The position numbers and the translations under genes were made by a program. Positions 51,904 to 60,657 of a stretch of DNA of 64,000 nucleotides are shown one piece after another (positions within the stretch are counted from its first letter, which is position 1; the number at the start of each line of letters is the position of its first letter). The DNA is from Anaerolineae bacterium (GTDB lineage Bacteria > Chloroflexota > Anaerolineae > Aggregatilineales > Phototrophicaceae), in contig JALHQT010000002.1 in the NCBI GenBank assembly GCA_022841825.1, positions 705,276-769,275 on the forward strand, in the 5' to 3' direction. The notes under the pieces were generated by a model, which was not told where the DNA came from, made no database searches, and saw only the letters and a program-made list of their open reading frames with translations.

Positions 51904-53451
51904 ATGCGTATTGGCATTGATGTAGGCGGTACGAACACCGACGCCGTGCTGATGGACGGAACAACCGTCGTCAGCGCCACCAAAACCCCGACCACGCCGA
52001 ACGTCGGCGATGGCATTGTCGCCGCGCTCAAACAACTCATCGCGCAGTCCGGCTTGCAGACCAGCAGCATCGACGGCGTCATGATCGGCACGACACATTT
52101 CACCAACGCGATTGTCGAGCGTAAGCATCTCCAGCCGACCGCCGTCATCCGCCTGGGGCTGCCCGCGACCGTCTGCCTGCCGCCGATGGTCGATTTTCCT
52201 GACGATCTGCGCGAAGCGATTGGCGGACGCTCGTTCCTGGCGCACGGCGGACATGAGTTCGACGGGCGCGAGATTTCGCCCTTTTCCGAAGACGAGGTGC
52301 GCGGGATCGCGCAGGAAATCCTGGCGTCCGGGATCAGGGCGATTGCGATTTCGTCGGTCTTCTCGCCCGTTAACACCGCCTTCGAGGAAAAGACCGCCGC
52401 CATCGTCAAAGAGGTCATCCCCGACGCCAATATCACGCTGTCGAGCAAGATCGGGCGCATCGGCTTGCTGGAGCGCGAAAACGCTGCCATCCTCAACGCC
52501 TGCCTGCGTACCCTGGCAGTGCGCACCGTCGAGGGCTTCAAGTCGGCGCTGGCGGAGATGAAGATCGACGCACCGTTTTACATCTCGCAGAACGATGGCA
52601 CGCTGATGAGCGCCGATTTCGCCGCCGATTACCCGGTGCTGACGTTCGCGTCGGGTCCGACCAACAGTATGCGCGGCGCGGCGTTCCTGTCGGGCTTGAA
52701 GGATGCCATCGTCATCGACGTGGGTGGCACGACGACCGATGTCGGCGTCTTGCAGCGCGGTTTCCCGCGCGTGGCGGCGCTGGCGGTCTCGATTGGCGGC
52801 GTGCGCACCAACTTCCGTATGCCCGATACGCTGTCGATTGGTTTGGGCGGTGGTTCGCTGGTGCGTGGAACCCCGGTCAAGGTCGGTCCGCAGAGCGTGG
52901 GCTACGAGATCACCAGCAAAGCGCTGGTCTTCGGCGGCGATACGCTGACGACGACCGACATCGCGGTCGCAGCGGGCTACGCGCAGGTGGGCGACGCGAG
53001 CAAGGTCGCGGGGCTGGACGCGGCGACCGTGGCGGCGGCGCAGGATCGCATCGAGGAGCTGGTCAACAACGCGGTAGACCGCATGAAGACGAGCGCCGCG
53101 CCGATGCCCGTGATCGCGGTGGGCGGCGGCAGCATCCTGCTCAAGCGTCCCATCGTCGGCGCGTCCGAGGTGCTGATGCCGCCGCACTTCGCCGTCGCCA
53201 ACGCGATTGGCGCGGCGATTGCGCAGATCGGCGGCGAGACCGACCGCATCTTCTCGCTGGCGGAGATGAGCCGTGATGAGGCGCTGGCGACCGCCAAGCG
53301 CGAAGCGGTTGATAAGGCGGTGGCGGCGGGCGCGAATCGCGACACGGTCGAGATCGTCGAAGTTGAAGAAGTCCCGCTGGCGTACCTGCCCGGCAATGCG
53401 ACCCGCATCATGGTCAAAGCCGTCGGCGACCTGATGGAGGCGGCATCATGA
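51904..53451 (+). CDS. Hydantoinase/oxoprolinase family protein (HyuA-like, short form)
   Basis: The protein has 515 residues. It has the actin-like ATPase motifs of the family: IDVGGTNTDAVLMDG at the N-terminus, GTTHFTNAIVERK, and a second DVGGTTTDVGVLQRG around residue 280. Classic HyuA/5-oxoprolinase A subunits are longer (about 680-700), and no HyuB gene follows. Instead two DUF917 genes do, a known pairing. ATP-dependent opening of a cyclic amide such as a hydantoin or lactam is the likely chemistry. The transporter directly upstream probably imports the substrate. ATGA overlap with the next gene. Confidence 0.85.
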   Translation: MRIGIDVGGTNTDAVLMDGTTVVSATKTPTTPNVGDGIVAALKQLIAQSGLQTSSIDGVMIGTTHFTNAIVERKHLQPTAVIRLGLPATVCLPPMVDFPDDLREAIGGRSFLAHGGHEFDGREISPFSEDEVRGIAQEILASGIRAIAISSVFSPVNTAFEEKTAAIVKEVIPDANITLSSKIGRIGLLERENAAILNACLRTLAVRTVEGFKSALAEMKIDAPFYISQNDGTLMSADFAADYPVLTFASGPTNSMRGAAFLSGLKDAIVIDVGGTTTDVGVLQRGFPRVAALAVSIGGVRTNFRMPDTLSIGLGGGSLVRGTPVKVGPQSVGYEITSKALVFGGDTLTTTDIAVAAGYAQVGDASKVAGLDAATVAAAQDRIEELVNNAVDRMKTSAAPMPVIAVGGGSILLKRPIVGASEVLMPPHFAVANAIGAAIAQIGGETDRIFSLAEMSRDEALATAKREAVDKAVAAGANRDTVEIVEVEEVPLAYLPGNATRIMVKAVGDLMEAAS

Positions 53452-54527
53452 GACTGCTGAAGGAACGCAACATCGAAGACATCGCGTTGGGCGCGGCGGT
53501 GCTGGGCACAGGCGGCGGCGGCGATCCGTACATCGGCATGTTGATGGCGAAGCAGGCGATCCGCGATTATGGTCCCGTCGAACTCTACACGCTGGATGAG
53601 CTGAACGACGACGACCTGATCGTGCCGACCGCCATGATGGGCGCGCCGACCGTGATGGTCGAGAAGATGCCCAACGGCGATGACATCGTCAATGCCTTCA
53701 AGTCGATTGGCAAGTATCTCGGCAAGCCGATCCGCGCGACGATGAGCATCGAGGCAGGCGGCTTGAACTCGGTCGTGCCGATCTACACGGCGGCGCGGCT
53801 GCGGCTGCCGCTGGTCGATTGCGACGGCATGGGGCGCGCCTTCCCGGAAATCCAGATGGTGACGCACACCATCGCAGGAATCGCCGCCACGCCGATGGCG
53901 ATGAGCGACGAGCGCGGGAACACCGTCCTGATGGAGACGATCAACAACCGCTGGACGGAGCGCTTCGCCCGCAGCATCACGGTCGAGATGGGGGCGATGG
54001 CGATGATCGCGCTCTACGCGGCGACCGTCGGGCAGCTCAAGACGGCGTCGGTGCCGGGGACGATCTCGCAGGCGGAGCGTATCGGCGTGACGATCCGCTC
54101 GGCGCGCCAGACCGAGGAAGACCCGGTCAATACGGTGCGCGAAGCGGTCGGCGGCTATCTCGTCTTTAAGGGCAAGATCGCTGATGTGCAGCGGCGGACA
54201 GAGGCGGGCTTTGCCAAGGGCGATGCCTTCGTCGATGGCATTGACGAGTTCGCGGGCAAGCGCTTGCAGATGAGCTTCCAGAACGAAAATCTGGTCGCCT
54301 TGATCGATGGCGTGCCCGTCGTCACCGTGCCCGATCTGATCGCCACGCTCGACATCGACACAGGCGAGCCGATCACGACCGAAGGGCTGCGTTACGGCTT
54401 CCGGGTCGCGATCATCGCCATGCCGTGCGCGCCACAGTGGAGGACGCCCGCCGGGCTGGAACTGGTCGGTCCCAAGTACTTCGGCTACGACATCCCGTAT
54501 GTCCCGGTCGAGGAGCGCTACGGGTAG
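53448..54527 (+). CDS. DUF917 family protein
   Basis: The protein has 359 residues. The DUF917 signature is at the start: IALGAAVLGTGGGGDPYIG. Also visible are MMGAPTVMVEKMPNG, DCDGMGRAFPEIQM and the terminal GLRYGFRVAIIAMP. These proteins accompany hydantoinase/oxoprolinase genes, and some pairs behave as ATP-dependent cyclic-amide hydrolases, but the role of DUF917 itself is poorly defined. Start overlaps the HyuA-like stop, so equal synthesis of the two as a complex is likely. Confidence 0.88.
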   Translation: MRLLKERNIEDIALGAAVLGTGGGGDPYIGMLMAKQAIRDYGPVELYTLDELNDDDLIVPTAMMGAPTVMVEKMPNGDDIVNAFKSIGKYLGKPIRATMSIEAGGLNSVVPIYTAARLRLPLVDCDGMGRAFPEIQMVTHTIAGIAATPMAMSDERGNTVLMETINNRWTERFARSITVEMGAMAMIALYAATVGQLKTASVPGTISQAERIGVTIRSARQTEEDPVNTVREAVGGYLVFKGKIADVQRRTEAGFAKGDAFVDGIDEFAGKRLQMSFQNENLVALIDGVPVVTVPDLIATLDIDTGEPITTEGLRYGFRVAIIAMPCAPQWRTPAGLELVGPKYFGYDIPYVPVEERYG

Positions 54528-54535
54528 CGCCCAAA

Positions 54536-54660
54536 GCCCTCACCCCTAAATCCCCTCTCCCGAACGCGGAGTACCGCTGGGAGAGGGGACTTTCAGGCGC
54601 GTTCCGGCTCCCCTCTCCCAGGTGTACTCACCGTTCGGGAGAGGGGATGGGGGTGAGGGC
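54536..54660 (+). repeat. CCTCACCCC palindromic spacer repeat, copy 2 (long form)
   Basis: Ends GCCCTCACCCC (54536-54546) and GGGGTGAGGGC (54650-54660) are exact inverted repeats. Two inner hairpins built from CCCCTCTCCC and GGGAGAGGGG occur in tandem, making this about 55 bases longer than copies 3 and 4. It fills the gap between the two DUF917 genes. Confidence 0.78.
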
Positions 54661-54689
54661 GTTTAACGAGAGTCTACGGATAAGGTTTC

Positions 54690-55790
54690 ATGGAACGATA
54701 CATCACGATTGAAGACATCGAGGCGATTGCCATCGGCGCGGGCATCCTGGGCACGGGCGGCGGTGGCAATACCTATATGGGGCGCACCTGGATTGAGCAT
54801 GAGATGCGCCAGCGGATGGCGCGCGGCGAACCCGCCACCGTGCGCATCATCGACGCGGATCATCTGCCGGACGACAGTGTCAACGTCGCCGTCAGCACGA
54901 TGGGCGCGCCGACCGTCAGCAACGAGAAGCTGGCGCAGGGCATGGAAATGTACAACACCGTGCGCGCGCTGGAAGACTACCTGAAGCACCCGATGACCGC
55001 GCTGCTGATCGGCGAAATCGGCGGCAGCAACTCGATCATGCCGCTGATCGCGGCGCTGCAAACCGGGCTTCCGGTGGTTGATGCGGATGCGATGGGGCGC
55101 GCCTTCCCAGAATTGCAGATGGACACCTTCTCCATCGGCGGCGTCTCTCATGCCCCGATGGCGCTGGGCGATACGCACGGCAACGTCGTGATCTTCCACT
55201 CGCTCGATACGACGTACCGCGCCGAGCAGTACGCGCGTGTGCTGACGATCTCGATGGGCGGCAGCGCGGCGCTGGCGATGCCAGTCGTCAGCGGTGCACA
55301 GGCGAAGCAGCATCTGATCCACGGCACGCTCTCGCTGGCGCAGCGGATGGGCGCGGCAGTGCTGGCGGCGCGCAAATCGGGTGATGACCCGGCGGAAGTG
55401 GTGGCGGCGCTGGGGCATGGGCATGTGCTGTTCCGGGGCAAGATCACGGATTTGGAGCGCAAGACGACACAGGGCTTCGCGCGCGGGCGCATGACCCTGG
55501 TCGGCTTTGGCGATGGCAGGAAGCTGGATATCGCCTTCCAGAACGAGAACCTGATCGCGCGGCTGGATGGGGAGGTCGTGGCGACCGTCCCGGATCTCAT
55601 CACGCTGGTGCAGCTTGAAGATGGCGAGCCGATTGGCACAGAGAGCCTGCGGTATGGGCTGCGCGTGGCGGTGCTGGCGATGCCCGCGCCAAAGGAGTTG
55701 AAGACGGCGCGCGCGCTGGAGTTCGTCGGTCCCGGCGCGTTTGGCTACCCCGATGTGGCGTTCGCGCCGATGGCGGGGGATTTGCTGTAA
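54690..55790 (+). CDS. DUF917 family protein, second copy
   Basis: The protein has 366 residues and the same family layout as its neighbour: IAIGAGILGTGGGGNTYMG, STMGAPTVSNEKLAQG, DADAMGRAFPELQM, and SLRYGLRVAVLAMPAP. It is a diverged paralogue, and GGGGDP of the first copy is GGGGNT here. The gene is separated from the first by the long palindromic repeat rather than by an overlap. The two may form hetero-oligomers with the HyuA-like ATPase or serve different substrates. Function unknown. Confidence 0.87.
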   Translation: MERYITIEDIEAIAIGAGILGTGGGGNTYMGRTWIEHEMRQRMARGEPATVRIIDADHLPDDSVNVAVSTMGAPTVSNEKLAQGMEMYNTVRALEDYLKHPMTALLIGEIGGSNSIMPLIAALQTGLPVVDADAMGRAFPELQMDTFSIGGVSHAPMALGDTHGNVVIFHSLDTTYRAEQYARVLTISMGGSAALAMPVVSGAQAKQHLIHGTLSLAQRMGAAVLAARKSGDDPAEVVAALGHGHVLFRGKITDLERKTTQGFARGRMTLVGFGDGRKLDIAFQNENLIARLDGEVVATVPDLITLVQLEDGEPIGTESLRYGLRVAVLAMPAPKELKTARALEFVGPGAFGYPDVAFAPMAGDLL

Positions 55791-55892
55791 GGCAGGGGTT
55801 GTCACGGGGTTCGCCACACGAGGTTTCACACTCATCGAGATGAAACCTGAATTCTGTCGCGACCCCTTTCTCGCGGACACTTATAGTCGTAT

Positions 55893-56372
55893 CTATGCTG
55901 CATCCGTAACGGGAGTCAGCACGATAATGGGGATTTCGCGGCTGGTGCGCGCTTCATAGTCCGTAAAATACGGATACATGGCACAGAGCTTTTGCCACAG
56001 ATTCGCACGCTCATCCGGCAATGCTGTGGTTGCACGAACCTTCATTCGCTTATTCATCACCTGTAATTCAGCCAGCGGATTCGCCTGTAAGTTGAGCCAC
56101 CAGACTGGATTTCGATCACTTCCCGAATATGCGGCAGCAATCACATAGCGATCTTCATCCGTGACATAGATCAGGGGCGTTGTAATGAGTTTTCCACTTT
56201 TGCGCCCTCGAACCGTCAGGAGCATGGTGGGATATTTCTTTATCTGAGCTTGTCCCCCCGTGATACGGTACAAGAACACATGCAACCGCGACCCCAGACG
56301 CACAAGTGGGCGCATAGACGGGTATCGCAGCATACCTGATAGTGACAGAAACAGTTGTGATTTTGTCTGCAT
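55893..56372 (-). CDS. Deazaflavin (F420)-dependent nitroreductase-family protein
   Basis: The protein has 159 residues. The ATG at 56372 is chosen because AGAGGA lies seven bases before it. An upstream in-frame start would run through the divergent promoter. Family text: TVRGRKSGKLITTPLIYV and NPVWWLNLQANPLAELQV, the cofactor-phosphate and barrel motifs of Ddn-like split-barrel enzymes. Members use reduced F420 (rarely other flavins) to reduce quinones, nitro compounds or enones, often membrane-associated. No F420 biosynthesis genes are in the window. Divergent from the GntR gene; its regulation by that protein is possible. Confidence 0.82.
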   Translation of the reverse strand: MQTKSQLFLSLSGMLRYPSMRPLVRLGSRLHVFLYRITGGQAQIKKYPTMLLTVRGRKSGKLITTPLIYVTDEDRYVIAAAYSGSDRNPVWWLNLQANPLAELQVMNKRMKVRATTALPDERANLWQKLCAMYPYFTDYEARTSREIPIIVLTPVTDAA

Positions 56373-56429
56373 TGAGTTTCCTCTGCCTATTGCCCCATGA
56401 TACCCACTGTTTGCGCCCTCGCCAATTGC

Positions 56430-56491
56430 TTGACAAAGCCTAATACCCATGTTAAACATAGTGCGCAGGGATGTATACAGAGTGTATACAT
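56430..56491 (+). promoter_or_regulatory. Promoter with TGTATACA-type GntR operator
   Basis: TTGACA at 56430-56435 with a weak TAAACA at 56453-56458 (17-base spacer). Just downstream are ATGTATACA (56471-56479) and its exact inverted copy TGTATACAT (56483-56491) around GAG. This is a typical site for FCD-type GntR proteins and lies 30 bases before the regulator's ATG, suggesting repression by the regulator itself. Confidence 0.7.
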
Positions 56492-56521
56492 TTATGCGCT
56501 GCACTTATTTGAGTTAGGCTT

Positions 56522-57226
56522 ATGGTAAAAGGCATTGAGGCTTTGGAACAGTACTTAAGCGCGCAACCTGTAGACCAATACAGTGCCAGCCGTCGCCTGA
56601 GTGATCTCGCGTACAGCCGCCTGTTCGACGCCCTCCACAATGTCGATCTCGAGCCTGGCACGGCGCTCCCGGAGACGACTCTCTCCCAATTCCTCAATAT
56701 CAGCCGAACACCCGTCCGCGAAGCCCTGCAAGACCTGGCGAAAGATGGCTTGATCCAGATGGTCAACGGGCGCGCGCTGACGCTGCCCACGCCCTCTGCT
56801 CAAGAGCTTTTCGACGCGCTGCGCGTCCGCGAAATGCTTGAACCGGAAGTCATGCGGCTGGCGGCAACGCACCTGCCCGCCGATCAGCTCACGCTGCTGA
56901 CCGACCTGACGACTCAGATGGAGATCGCCGCCGCGAACAGTGACCGGCAGACCTGGTCGGCTGCCGACCGCGAATGGCACAAAATCCTTTCTGACGCCTG
57001 TCCGAACGCGCTGCTGGGGAAGATGGTGCTCGAAGCGCGCTATCGTATGTATCGCAAAGGCTCCGACGACCACGTCGCCGATCAATTCCTGATCGACGGT
57101 ACTCGTGAGCATCGTCTGATCGTCGATGCCATCGCCGCCCGCGATGGTGCCCTTGCTGCAAAGCTGATGTTGGAGCACCTGGGCAGTGTTCGTGAAAACA
57201 TGTTCCGGCGTTTGATACGCCAGTAG
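56522..57226 (+). CDS. GntR-family transcriptional regulator, FCD subfamily
   Basis: The protein has 234 residues. The winged helix-turn-helix spans about residues 25-95 (LAYSRLFDALHNVDLEPGT; LSQFLNISRTPVREALQDL, in parts). The FCD domain follows with the metal-ligand DREWHKIL and a later REHRLIVDAI. It heads the sugar transporter operon whose binding-protein gene starts 110 bases downstream, so it likely responds to a sugar acid or sugar. Its own gene is preceded by a perfect TGTATACA-based inverted repeat. Confidence 0.88.
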   Translation: MVKGIEALEQYLSAQPVDQYSASRRLSDLAYSRLFDALHNVDLEPGTALPETTLSQFLNISRTPVREALQDLAKDGLIQMVNGRALTLPTPSAQELFDALRVREMLEPEVMRLAATHLPADQLTLLTDLTTQMEIAAANSDRQTWSAADREWHKILSDACPNALLGKMVLEARYRMYRKGSDDHVADQFLIDGTREHRLIVDAIAARDGALAAKLMLEHLGSVRENMFRRLIRQ

Positions 57227-57336
57227 CAGGAACTTATCAACGAAGGGAGGTGCCGCTCGTCCAGTAAAGACACAACTTTCGACACTCAGACATGCGCGTA
57301 TTTTCAACAACTACAATGCAAGGAGCAGTTGGCTAT

Positions 57337-58659
57337 ATGTTTAAGAAAAGTATCTTCCTGACGGCAGCACTGGTACTGGTCGCCGTCCTCAGCTTTGGCA
57401 TGGTCGGCGCGCAGGACATCAGCGAACTGACCATCTGGTGGGCGCAGTGGTCGCCTGCCGATTTCCTCCAGCAGGTCGGCAACGACTACGAAGAAGCGAC
57501 CGGCATCAAGGTGACCGTCGTTCAGACGCCCTGGGGCGATTTCTACAACCGCGTCGGCACCGAATGGGCAGCGCAAGGCTCGTCCTTCGATATGGTCGTC
57601 GGCGACAGTCAGTGGGTCGGTCAGGCAGTGACACAGGGTCACTACGTCGATATGACCGAATTCATGACCAGCACCGGTATCGCGGAAACGGTCACCCCGG
57701 CGACGCTCGCTTACTACGGCGAGTATCCGGCAGGTTCGGGCAGCTACTATGCCTACCCGACCGAAGGCGACGCCAACGGCTGGGCGTACCGCAAGGATCT
57801 GTTTGAAGACCCCGCCAACATGGAAGCGTTTGAAGCTGCCTATGGCTACGCGCTCGATGTGCCGCAGACCTGGGAACAGCTCCGCGACATCGCCGAGTTC
57901 TTCTATCGTCCGGATGATGGCTTGTACGGCATCGGCGTCTACACGCAGGACGACTATGACGCCATCACGATGGGTTTCCAGAACATCTTCTTCAGCTACG
58001 GCGCGGACTGGCAGGATGGCACCTTCAACACGCTCGGCGTCGTCAATTCGCCGGAAGCGGTCGCCGCGCTCGAACTGTACAAGGAACTCTACAGCTTCGC
58101 GCCTCCTGGCACCAATGACGCCTTCTTCCAGGAGATGAACGATGTCTACCTGAACGGGCAGGCGGCGATGATCATGAACTACTTCGCCTTCTTCCCGGTG
58201 CTCGCCAGCGATCAGAACCCCTACGCGGAATCGACGGGCTACTTCTCGATGCCTGCGGGTCCCGGCGGCGAACGCTATGCAGCGCTCGGCGGTCAGGGCA
58301 TCAGCATCAACAACTACATCGCCGATGACCGCAAAGATGCGTCGTTCGCCTTCATCGAGTGGTTCGCGCAGGAAGACATACAGCGTCGCTGGGCGGAACT
58401 CGGTGGGTACACCTGCAATATCGCCGTCCTCGAATCGGCGGAATTCCTCGAAATCGCGCCCTACAACGCAGCGTTCGCCGAGACGATGACCTTCGTCAAG
58501 GACTTCTTCAACATCCCCGAATTCGGTCGCCTGCTCGAACCTGCGCAGCGCAATCTCGCCACCTACGTCGTCGCCGGAGAGGGTGACGCGCAGACCGCAC
58601 TGGATCAGATGGCTGAAGAGATGGATGCCATCCTGGTCGAAGCCGGTTACGTCCAGTAA
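57337..58659 (+). CDS. Sugar ABC transporter substrate-binding protein (SBP family 1)
   Basis: The protein has 440 residues. The ATG at 57337 starts a compact signal peptide (KKSIFLTAALVLVAVLSFGM, cleavage near GAQD), with AAGGAG eleven bases upstream. The mature part opens with ELTIWWAQWSPADFLQQ and contains the SBP_bac_1 motif VVGDSQWVGQAVTQGHYVDM. Many acidic and aromatic residues and no lipobox cysteine. It should deliver a mono- or oligosaccharide to the permease pair encoded just downstream. Sugar identity unknown; the operon's DTE-type epimerase hints at a ketose or polyol. Confidence 0.9.
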   Translation: MFKKSIFLTAALVLVAVLSFGMVGAQDISELTIWWAQWSPADFLQQVGNDYEEATGIKVTVVQTPWGDFYNRVGTEWAAQGSSFDMVVGDSQWVGQAVTQGHYVDMTEFMTSTGIAETVTPATLAYYGEYPAGSGSYYAYPTEGDANGWAYRKDLFEDPANMEAFEAAYGYALDVPQTWEQLRDIAEFFYRPDDGLYGIGVYTQDDYDAITMGFQNIFFSYGADWQDGTFNTLGVVNSPEAVAALELYKELYSFAPPGTNDAFFQEMNDVYLNGQAAMIMNYFAFFPVLASDQNPYAESTGYFSMPAGPGGERYAALGGQGISINNYIADDRKDASFAFIEWFAQEDIQRRWAELGGYTCNIAVLESAEFLEIAPYNAAFAETMTFVKDFFNIPEFGRLLEPAQRNLATYVVAGEGDAQTALDQMAEEMDAILVEAGYVQ

Positions 58660-58674
58660 CACTATTGCTTACCA

Positions 58675-58700
58675 GGAAGAGCGGGTCACACCGCTCTTCC
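58675..58700 (+). terminator. Hairpin between binding-protein and permease genes (attenuating or stabilising)
   Basis: Perfect ten-base stem GGAAGAGCGG (58675-58684) and CCGCTCTTCC (58691-58700) with a GTCACA loop, followed by TCGTTTCG rather than a long T-run. Partial termination would give more binding protein than permease. Confidence 0.65.
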
Positions 58701-58718
58701 TCGTTTCGACGAGGACAC

Positions 58719-59642
58719 ATGGCTACTCTATCACGCTCTGCTCCCGCGAGCCGACCCGCCGCGAGACGACAGATGAGCGATACGCGCATCGTGCAGATCT
58801 TCATCCTGCCGACCGTCATCCTGCTCATCTGCATGAATATTTTTCCGCTCATATACAGCTTGTTTCTGAGCTTCACCCGCTTCTCCGTGATCTCGGACGC
58901 GCCGCCGGAATGGGTCGGGCTTGCCAACTATCAGGCGATCCTGACCGACCCGCGCTTCTGGAACAACTTCGCCATCACCGGGCGCTACGCGCTGGTGTCG
59001 GTGGCGCTGCAAACGATCATCGGCTTCGGTCTGGCGATGCTGCTGCGCACGAAGTTCAAGGGCAGCGGTATTCTGACGACGCTCATCCTGGTGCCGATGA
59101 TGCTTTCGCCCATCGTCGTCGCCGTGTTCTGGAAGCTGATCTTTAATCCATCGGCGGGCATCTTCAACTACCTGCTTGGCTTTACGAATATCAACACATC
59201 GCCCGAATGGCTGGGGCAAACCGACCTCGCCTTATGGGCGGTTGTGATCGTCGATGTCTGGATGTGGAGTCCGTTCGTCATGCTGCTGGCGCTGGCGGGC
59301 TTGAGCGCCATCCCGGATTATCTCTACGAAGCGGCGGCGATTGACCGCGCCAGCGCGTGGTTCCAGTTCCGGCGCATCACGCTGCCGCAGGTCATGCCGC
59401 TGCTGCTGATCGCCGTCCTCTTCCGCACCATCGAGGCGTTCAAACAGTTCGATCTGGTGATGGGGCTGACGGGCGGAGGACCGGGCGACGCGACCGAGAC
59501 GGTGTCGATCCGCCTCTACAAGCTGGCATTCCAGGGGCAGTACGACACGGGCATGTCGAGCGCGCTGGCGTATGTCATCCTGGTCATCATCATCGCCGTC
59601 AGCAATCTGTACATCCGCCAGCTCAATAAGGCGAGGGGTTAA
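58719..59642 (+). CDS. Sugar ABC transporter permease, MalF/UgpA type
   Basis: The protein has 307 residues from ATG 58719 behind GAGG. Helix 1 is FILPTVILLICMNIFPLIYSL. The motif FTRFSVISDAPPEWVGLANYQAIL is the standard MalF-type periplasmic segment (quoted in parts: FTRFSVIS and WVGLANYQAIL). The EAA loop reads YEAAAIDRASAWFQFRRI. It pairs with the next permease and is energised by one or both of the MalK-like ATPases encoded at 60658 and 61749. Confidence 0.93.
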   Translation: MATLSRSAPASRPAARRQMSDTRIVQIFILPTVILLICMNIFPLIYSLFLSFTRFSVISDAPPEWVGLANYQAILTDPRFWNNFAITGRYALVSVALQTIIGFGLAMLLRTKFKGSGILTTLILVPMMLSPIVVAVFWKLIFNPSAGIFNYLLGFTNINTSPEWLGQTDLALWAVVIVDVWMWSPFVMLLALAGLSAIPDYLYEAAAIDRASAWFQFRRITLPQVMPLLLIAVLFRTIEAFKQFDLVMGLTGGGPGDATETVSIRLYKLAFQGQYDTGMSSALAYVILVIIIAVSNLYIRQLNKARG

Positions 59643-59645
59643 CTC

Positions 59646-60650
59646 ATGGCTGCACAAGTCGCACAGACGCCGCCCGTCAGCACACCCGTCACCATCTCCA
59701 CGCGCGTCGATCAGGTTGGGATGCGCCCGCTGATCGCGAGCTGGGTGCGCGGGATCATCGCGGTCCTCATCGCCATCGTCATGCTCATCCCGGTCATCTG
59801 GATGGGGATGACGGCGTTCAAGCCGCTGCCCGATGCGGTCTCGGTGCCGCCGACCGTCTTCTTCACGCCGACGCTGGAGGGCTTCGTCAGCCTGTTCACA
59901 CAGCGGCGACAGCTTTCCGCCGAAGAGTGGGAAGCGATGAAGCAGCGCACCGACCTCAGTTGGGCGGAGCAGGTCATGCTGCCGCGCCAGCAGACGATCA
60001 TCGGCGAGAGCCAGTTCGGGCGTCAGCTCCTCAACTCCGTCATCATCGCGGGCAGTTCGACGATCCTGTCGGTCATCTTCGCGGTGCTTTCGGCATATGC
60101 CTTCAGCCGCTTCCGCGTGCCGGGCAAGGATGACCTGCTGTTCTTCATCCTCAGCCAGCGTATGCTGCCCGCCGTCGTCGTCACGGTGCCGATCTTCCTG
60201 ATGTATCGCCAGCTTGGGCTGTACGACACGCCGCTGGGGATGATCCTGCTATACACCAGCTTCAACCTGTCGTTCGCCGTCTGGCTGCTGATGGGCTTCA
60301 TCGACGAGATCCCGCGCGAATACGAGGACGCGGCGCTGGTCGATGGCTACACGCGCCTCCAGGCGTTCCGCAAGATTGTGCTGCCGCAGGCGGTGACGGG
60401 CATCGCGGCGACGACCGTCTTTTCGTTCATCTTTTCGTGGAACGAATACGCCTTCGCGCTGCTGCTGACCTCCGACAATGCCCGCACCGCGCCGCCGAGC
60501 ATCCCGCTCATCCTGGGCACGGGCGGCATCGAGTGGTCTACGATTGCGGCGGGGTCGATGGCATTTCTTATCCCGGTCGTGATCGTCACGTTCGCGCTCC
60601 GCCGTCACCTGCTGCGCGGTGTGACTTTCGGCGCGATCCGCAAAGGCTAA
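59646..60650 (+). CDS. Sugar ABC transporter permease, MalG/UgpE type
   Basis: The protein has 334 residues. Its first about 35 residues are hydrophilic, then helix 1 (GIIAVLIAIVMLIPVIWMG). It carries an unusual insert of some 60 residues between helix 1 and the permease core (around residues 70-125, GFVSLFTQRRQLSAEEWEA onward), predicted extracytoplasmic. The EAA loop reads YEDAALVDGYTRLQAFRKI. Start lies three bases after the upstream stop. Confidence 0.92.
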   Translation: MAAQVAQTPPVSTPVTISTRVDQVGMRPLIASWVRGIIAVLIAIVMLIPVIWMGMTAFKPLPDAVSVPPTVFFTPTLEGFVSLFTQRRQLSAEEWEAMKQRTDLSWAEQVMLPRQQTIIGESQFGRQLLNSVIIAGSSTILSVIFAVLSAYAFSRFRVPGKDDLLFFILSQRMLPAVVVTVPIFLMYRQLGLYDTPLGMILLYTSFNLSFAVWLLMGFIDEIPREYEDAALVDGYTRLQAFRKIVLPQAVTGIAATTVFSFIFSWNEYAFALLLTSDNARTAPPSIPLILGTGGIEWSTIAAGSMAFLIPVVIVTFALRRHLLRGVTFGAIRKG

Positions 60651-60657
60651 AGGCGTT

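Noticed and set aside
54536-54660. The palindromic spacer repeats as ordinary rho-independent terminators.
   Set aside because: They lack T-runs, have conserved terminal inverted ends, and recur in near-identical form, which fits a dispersed element better.
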